From NCBI GenBank assembly GCA_963796325.1, contig CAWCLF010000001.1, positions 2,542,001-2,606,000 of the forward strand: a stretch of DNA of 64,000 nucleotides, given 5' to 3'. Position numbers and translations under genes: made by a program. Source of the stretch: CAVYGN01 sp963796325. Its GTDB lineage: Bacteria > Spirochaetota > Brevinematia > Brevinematales > JAOACQ01. Of this stretch, positions 59,683 to 64,000 are shown one piece after another; position 1 is the first letter of the stretch; each line of letters opens with the position of its first letter. Below the pieces are notes generated by a model that saw only the letters and a list, made by a program, of their open reading frames with translations, was not told where the DNA came from and did no database searches.

Positions 59683-60708
59683 ATGAAAAACAGCATCCCG
59701 GTCTTAATACTGTGTTCTTTAATTTCAGCCGGTTATGTCAACACCGCTTTAGCCGATGAAAATAAAGCGAGAATAGTAGTTTTCGACATGGATTCAAAAT
59801 CCAGGGATATTTCACAGGACGAAGTCATTTCGCTGTCCGACTATGTCAGGACATCCTTTATCGGCACCGGCGATTTCGATGTGATATCGAGGGAGCAGCT
59901 TAACAAGGTAATGGAAGAGTACAAGTTTCAGAAGGCCGGACTCACCGAAGAAACAAACGTAGTAAGGCTCGGCAGGATCCTGAATGTCGACAATGCCGTA
60001 ATGGGCACCGTCGGTAAATTCGGGGACACTTATATAATCAATATCAAGATGCTCAACCTTGAAACGGGAAAATACCTTTCAGCCGAATCGATTAAAGCCG
60101 ATACGAAAAAAGAGTGCCTGGAAGGCATCGATGAAAAGGTCGCCCTGATTGCCGAAAAGATTTCGTCCAAAAGCGGGGAAAACCCTCAGAACGAAGAAAA
60201 CACGGTAAAGAACGTATCCGATGACAGGAATCTCTGCCCCGACGGAAATTTCAATTCGAAGACAATTATTACAATTGGAGGCGGTTACACAACATATCTT
60301 GCAGGCCTCGAAGGAAAATGGCAGCTTGAAAACGATAATGCATCGGATGTCCGGGCGGTAATTGAAAACGGCCAGGCTCATATTAAAATAAACACCCACA
60401 AAAATGACCCCTGGAGCGTCCGCTTGTCCATGATGCCTGTAAAATTAGAGAAAGGTAAAACTTATCGTATGTCTTACAAAGCAAAGGCCGATAAACCAAA
60501 AATAATAACAGTCGTCTTTATCAGGGTAGGAGGAGACTGGACAGTTTACGGCACTAAAGATTTCAATATAAATACCGGCATAAAAGACTTTTCTTTTGAA
60601 TTTAAAATGAATATGCCTTCCAATGAAAAAACAAGAATGGATTTCAACCTGAACGATTCCACCGGCGAATGCTGGATATCCAAAGTCCGGGTGGAAGATG
60701 TGAAATAA
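59683..60708 (+). CDS. Secreted CsgG-like protein 6 (diverged B, second type of C module)
   Basis: 341 aa from the ATG at 59683, which has CGGAGGGA 5 nt upstream; an earlier in-frame ATG at 59620 has none. Signal peptide to about TALA. The CsgG-like domain is more typical here (ARIVVFDMDS, VISREQLNKVMEEYKFQKAGLTEE, ILNVDNAVMGTVGKFGDTYIINIK). Its C module is of another type than in proteins 1-5 (LCPDGNF, WSVRLSMMPVKLEKGKTYRMSY, GECWISKVRVEDV) and matches protein 7. A 146-nt gap and a new spacer separate it from protein 5. Confidence 0.78.
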   Translation: MKNSIPVLILCSLISAGYVNTALADENKARIVVFDMDSKSRDISQDEVISLSDYVRTSFIGTGDFDVISREQLNKVMEEYKFQKAGLTEETNVVRLGRILNVDNAVMGTVGKFGDTYIINIKMLNLETGKYLSAESIKADTKKECLEGIDEKVALIAEKISSKSGENPQNEENTVKNVSDDRNLCPDGNFNSKTIITIGGGYTTYLAGLEGKWQLENDNASDVRAVIENGQAHIKINTHKNDPWSVRLSMMPVKLEKGKTYRMSYKAKADKPKIITVVFIRVGGDWTVYGTKDFNINTGIKDFSFEFKMNMPSNEKTRMDFNLNDSTGECWISKVRVEDVK

Positions 60709-60744
60709 AGTCAGTAATTACTCTATGTTAACAGGAGTAAATTT

Positions 60745-62505
60745 ATGAAGATCGGAAAGTTCCTCGTTTGTGCCGCTGCGGCTTTTTTCATCGCAGCCTG
60801 CCTTTCAGTGGCCGCCTTCGCCCAGGAATCCGGGTCAATAGCGGTCCTGGGCTTCGTCAACCTCGGCAATAAATCCGATGCGAGCGTCAATAAAACAATC
60901 ACAAGGTCCCTTATTACTTTCCTTTCCAAAATCCAGGAAATAAACATAACATCCTATGAAGCCGTGGAAAAGTCCGCGGCAGGAAATAAATACTGGGAAT
61001 CGAAAAGCTTCAGCCCCGACGCCGCCATCGACATGGGTTTATCCCTGGCGGCAGGCGAAGTCGTTTCCGGCGACTATTCGGTCGACCATAAAAAGGATAC
61101 TGTGACTATCGATGTCTATGTCTACGATACGGCCCTGGGAACAATGAAACTGCAGAGGCAGTACGCCGGGGAGGCGGGACCCGGGCTGTTCGATACAGTC
61201 GATAAGATGATCCGCAACGTTTCGACCCTTATCACGGGCAGGACCATAAAGATGGGCAGGCTCCAGCTCGAGATCGAGGGCACCGACAGCTACAAGCTCT
61301 CCATAAACGGGAAGTTCATGAAAAAGATCTCTAAGTCCGACGGCTACAACGACAGCGAGATCGCCGAGGAGCCCATGGATATAACCCTCTCGGTTCCCGC
61401 CACTGAAGAAGTGATTTACAGGACGAACGTATCGATAGGCGACGGGCTGGCCGTCGATATTACTTACAATCCGAACCCGCAGGCAGTTTCCGGCGCTGAA
61501 GAAAAGGAACCAGCTTCTGAACACACAGGCAAAATGAAGATAGCGGTACTGGACTTCGATTCCGAATCCGGGATCGATAAAAAGGACCTCTTGACATTGG
61601 CCGAAACGCTGAGGGCCGAATTGGCGAAGACCGGAACATTCGAAGTGATGCAAAAAAAACAGCAGAGTAAGTTATTGAGCGGGATAAAGCTGGAGACATC
61701 GGATCTGACGTCCGAAGGCAACAGCGCTTCGAGAAAGAAACTGGGCAAAGAGCTGAAAGCGAAGCTGGCCGTCACAGGTACGATCGACAGCGCTTTCAAG
61801 AATATTTCGATGAACATCCACCTCCTGGACCTTGAAACCGGGGAGATCCTTTTAACGGAAACCCCGTCCTGCAGTGAAGACGGTGTTTTCAAGGAAATGC
61901 ACGAGATCGCCCTTGACATTAACGGCAAAATTACAGGTTCAGAAATGGAAAATAAAGGAAATAACAAGGAAGATAACAGGATAGCGGCCGGGAACCTCTG
62001 CCCCGACGGCGACTTTCAAGCCGAAAAAATCAGGATGATTGCCGGAGGCTACAATAATTATCTTAGAAATCTGGCGGAAGAGTGGCATCTTATTATAGGT
62101 GGGGATACATATGGCGGCGCCGGCGCGCCTTCCTCAGTCGTTTTTGCGAAGATTGAAAACAGCGAGGCCCACATTACAATTAAGGTCAGGAAAAATTTTG
62201 ATCAAGGCGGCGTTCAGCTTTGCATGATGCCTATAATTCTCGAACAGTATAAGCAGTATCGTGTAACATTCAACGCAAGGGCTGACAGGGATAAAAAAAT
62301 CGGGGCTTCTCTCATTCAAATAGGAAGATGGATTGTTTACGGCGGTGATCAGTTTGAAATAAATAATGAATTGAAAACATATTCTTTCACATTCAGGATG
62401 GAGAAAGATACCGCTGAAACTTCGAGGCTAGATTTTGACCTGAACAGCACCGAGGGCGAATGCTGGATCTCGAAGGTCCGCATCGAAGAGGTTAAGGAAA
62501 AATAG
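60745..62505 (+). CDS. Secreted modular CsgG/FlgO-like protein 7 (long form, hybrid)
   Basis: 586 aa, the last array gene. Modules A, PEGA-like and B resemble proteins 1 and 4 (110 of 111 nt at 61054-61164 equal 53145-53255). The C module is the protein 6 type (LCPDGDF, GGVQLCMMPIILEQYKQY, GECWISKVRIEEV). It is therefore a chimera. Signal peptide to AAFA, with an alternative lipobox FIAAC. AGGAG precedes the ATG. It converges on the CvfB-HD gene, 27 nt away. Confidence 0.8.
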   Translation: MKIGKFLVCAAAAFFIAACLSVAAFAQESGSIAVLGFVNLGNKSDASVNKTITRSLITFLSKIQEINITSYEAVEKSAAGNKYWESKSFSPDAAIDMGLSLAAGEVVSGDYSVDHKKDTVTIDVYVYDTALGTMKLQRQYAGEAGPGLFDTVDKMIRNVSTLITGRTIKMGRLQLEIEGTDSYKLSINGKFMKKISKSDGYNDSEIAEEPMDITLSVPATEEVIYRTNVSIGDGLAVDITYNPNPQAVSGAEEKEPASEHTGKMKIAVLDFDSESGIDKKDLLTLAETLRAELAKTGTFEVMQKKQQSKLLSGIKLETSDLTSEGNSASRKKLGKELKAKLAVTGTIDSAFKNISMNIHLLDLETGEILLTETPSCSEDGVFKEMHEIALDINGKITGSEMENKGNNKEDNRIAAGNLCPDGDFQAEKIRMIAGGYNNYLRNLAEEWHLIIGGDTYGGAGAPSSVVFAKIENSEAHITIKVRKNFDQGGVQLCMMPIILEQYKQYRVTFNARADRDKKIGASLIQIGRWIVYGGDQFEINNELKTYSFTFRMEKDTAETSRLDFDLNSTEGECWISKVRIEEVKEK

Positions 62506-62532
62506 CGGGGTATTGTTCCCGTTTGTGTCCCG

Positions 62533-63951
62533 TTAGTGAAGGTAATCCTTTATCTTTTCCCTGATCTTTCCGATTATTTCCCTATGTACGGAATTTAAAT
62601 TTTCGTTCCTGATGTTGTCAAGTATAAACGATGTCTCTTCGGCATATTTCCTGCTCCAGTCTTGATCCCCGTATTTAAGGTTTCCGGCATTGTCCAGGCG
62701 GTCGGCAAGCTTGACAAGGAGGGTTTCTCCATCCATGCCGGACATTTTTTTTGCGAGGTATAAAGCTTTTCCCATCGACGCTTTCTGCCTTTCATCGTTC
62801 GTCATATCCATGACAAGCTTCGCGATCTTTTTCCCGAATTCTTTTTCGATCTCTTCTTTACCGGTATCCGTATCCTCGATCGTATCATGAAGAAGCGCCG
62901 CGACGATCCCCGATATGGTACCGCCGTAATTTTTAACGGTCAGGGCCGTCCTTACCGGGTGAACCAGGTACGGTTCGCCTGTAAACTTCCGCTTCTGGCC
63001 GCTGTGCTTCAAACCTGCGAATGCAAGGGCTTTTTTGTATAATTCGCGTTCTTTTTTACCGAACCCCGCCGCTTGCGCGGGAACAGTCAGCCGGATACCC
63101 CCCTTTTCAAGCTGGATCATCCTGTCCCTGTAGAGCATGCCGGCGGCTTTCTTGAACGATTTCCTGCTCATTTCAAGGGATTTTTTAATAACTTCGGGCG
63201 GACTATCGTCGCTGACGGCCAGAAAACCGCCCGCTTTTTCCAATGCGTTTAAAATCTTTCTTCCGGCGGATTCGAGCTCCCTTATCCCTGTTTTTCTTAA
63301 AGTCAGATCTATCTTACCGTCGGACCGTACGGTTTTAATATAGCCTTTGACCGTATCCCCCGGTTTAATGTGCTGGAACACATCGTTCGAGTAAATAATC
63401 CCCGAATACCTGGTTTCTGTTTTTGGAGAAAAAATCACAGCTTTATACCCGATTTCAGTTTTATCATATATTAAAAGCCCTACGCTGTCTCCGGCCGCCG
63501 GCGGAGTTTTATCTTCCGGCAGTATGGTTTTCTTCAGGAATTTTTCAATGCGGGAGGTCGCGGCAAGCCTTCCGGAAACACGGTCAAAATAAAGCATGAC
63601 GGCAACTTTTTCCCCGGCTGAGAGGCTTTCCGGCTGCTCCCTGAACGGAAGAAGAAGCTGGTTTTCGATGCCCCAATCCAGGAACGCCCCGTATTTATTA
63701 ATATCCTTTACCTCGAGCGAAGCGAAATCGTTCAGCCTTATAAACGGCTTCCGCGTTGTCGCTATCGGCCGGTTTTCCGAATCCTTATAGATGAATACGT
63801 CGATAAAATCTCCATTATTCAGGCCTGCCGGTACGTCTTTTTTCGGCAGGAGGATTTCAGAATATTCTTCACCCTCGCCGGCGGCAAGGTATACGCCGAA
63901 ATCCACCTTTTTTACCATTTTCAAGCGGCTGTTCTTACCTATCTCAATCAT
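62533..63951 (-). CDS. CvfB-type S1/winged-helix RNA-binding protein fused to a RelA/SpoT-type HD domain
   Basis: 472 aa; GGGAGGTACT precedes the ATG. Residues 1-295 are a full CvfB/YitL protein: S1-like domains with VKKVDFGVYLA, LLPKKDVPAGLNNGDFIDVF, KDSENRPIATT, VKDINKYGAFLDWGIEN, LPFREQP, further S1 repeat, then a winged helix (LYRDRMIQLEKGGIRL). Residues 300-472 are an HD domain like the hydrolase half of RelA/SpoT or Mesh1: HSGQKRKFTGEPYLVHPVRT (His316, His331), LLHDTIEDTDTG (His355, Asp356) and LVKLADRLDN (Asp417). All metal ligands are present. Expected activity: hydrolysis of (p)ppGpp or another nucleotide, perhaps linked to RNA or ribosome binding (inference). Confidence 0.85.
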   Translation of the reverse strand: MIEIGKNSRLKMVKKVDFGVYLAAGEGEEYSEILLPKKDVPAGLNNGDFIDVFIYKDSENRPIATTRKPFIRLNDFASLEVKDINKYGAFLDWGIENQLLLPFREQPESLSAGEKVAVMLYFDRVSGRLAATSRIEKFLKKTILPEDKTPPAAGDSVGLLIYDKTEIGYKAVIFSPKTETRYSGIIYSNDVFQHIKPGDTVKGYIKTVRSDGKIDLTLRKTGIRELESAGRKILNALEKAGGFLAVSDDSPPEVIKKSLEMSRKSFKKAAGMLYRDRMIQLEKGGIRLTVPAQAAGFGKKERELYKKALAFAGLKHSGQKRKFTGEPYLVHPVRTALTVKNYGGTISGIVAALLHDTIEDTDTGKEEIEKEFGKKIAKLVMDMTNDERQKASMGKALYLAKKMSGMDGETLLVKLADRLDNAGNLKYGDQDWSRKYAEETSFILDNIRNENLNSVHREIIGKIREKIKDYLH

Positions 63952-64000
63952 AGTACCTCCCCTGCCTGCGGCCGAATCTATCCTGCCAATTGCAGGAAAT

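Larger units (their letters stand above)
52833..62505 (+). repeat. Tandem array of seven paralogous secreted-protein genes
   Basis: Order: long, short, short, long, short, short with different C module, long hybrid. All are on the plus strand with intergenic gaps from a few nt to about 146 nt. The spacers before genes 2 and 4 (about 54556-54608 and 56695-56747) are nearly identical, marking a duplication boundary. Confidence 0.85.

Noticed and set aside
52833..62505. Mobile element or phage cassette
   Set aside because: No transposase, integrase or end repeats were seen; array genes fit a local duplication.
1..64000. tRNA, rRNA or riboswitch
   Set aside because: Nothing in the gaps looked like a cloverleaf, rRNA or a known riboswitch core, though subtle structures could be missed by eye.

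Overview
The window looks like a chromosomal segment of a Gram-negative bacterium with moderate GC content. Supporting signs are lipoprotein signal peptides with lipoboxes, an OmpA-type peptidoglycan-binding lipoprotein, CsgG/FlgO-like secreted proteins, and clear sigma70-type promoters (TTGACN, 16-18 bp, TATAAT-like). A cytoplasmic LacI-type sensor joined to GGDEF, a membrane-anchored LuxR regulator, HD-GYP signalling and many lipoproteins would fit a spirochaete or a related lineage. That placement is inference: no rRNA or other phylogenetic marker is present.

Layout. 1-2 kb: a split, archaeal-type glutamate synthase (an FMN subunit with two ferredoxin clusters, cut by the window edge, and a GXGXG subunit). 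2-12 kb: accessory genes. These are a DUF3783 protein, a methyltransferase, an orphan VirD4/TraD-like ATPase coupled to a membrane protein, a large secreted ankyrin/transglutaminase protein with an internal duplication, a small ankyrin protein and a frameshifted NAD-epimerase. 9-16 kb also holds three GT-C-like polytopic membrane proteins, two of them overlapping an HD-GYP gene. 16-18.6 kb: a umuD-SRAP-umuC translesion operon. 18.7-31.5 kb: a LuxR-type membrane regulator, an OmpA lipoprotein, envelope and redox genes, a frameshifted class II fumarase, a tandem kinase-like protein, and lipB-lipA.

31.6-47.8 kb is central carbon metabolism. Phosphoenolpyruvate carboxylase is on the plus strand. 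Opposite it is one tightly packed operon: acn-sdhA-sdhB-sucC-sucD-sucA-sucB-lpd-gltA plus a DUF488 gene. It encodes most of the TCA cycle but no SdhC/SdhD membrane anchor, isocitrate dehydrogenase or malate dehydrogenase. lipA/lipB nearby make the lipoyl cofactor needed by SucB. The fumarase at 25 kb and ppc (oxaloacetate supply) complete the functional cluster.

47.9-52.5 kb carries a GAF-containing PTS enzyme I (PtsP type) converging on a LacI-like sensor/GGDEF protein. 52.8-62.5 kb is the most unusual part: seven consecutive paralogous secreted proteins built by shuffling a few modules (a CsgG/FlgO-like module followed by a PEGA-like segment, a second CsgG/FlgO-like module, and a C-terminal carbohydrate-binding-like jelly roll). 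They lie behind two strong predicted promoters and show duplication, module deletion and gene-conversion footprints. The window ends with a fusion of a CvfB-type S1/winged-helix RNA-binding protein to a RelA/SpoT-type HD hydrolase domain.

No rRNA, tRNA, CRISPR array or insertion sequence was recognised.
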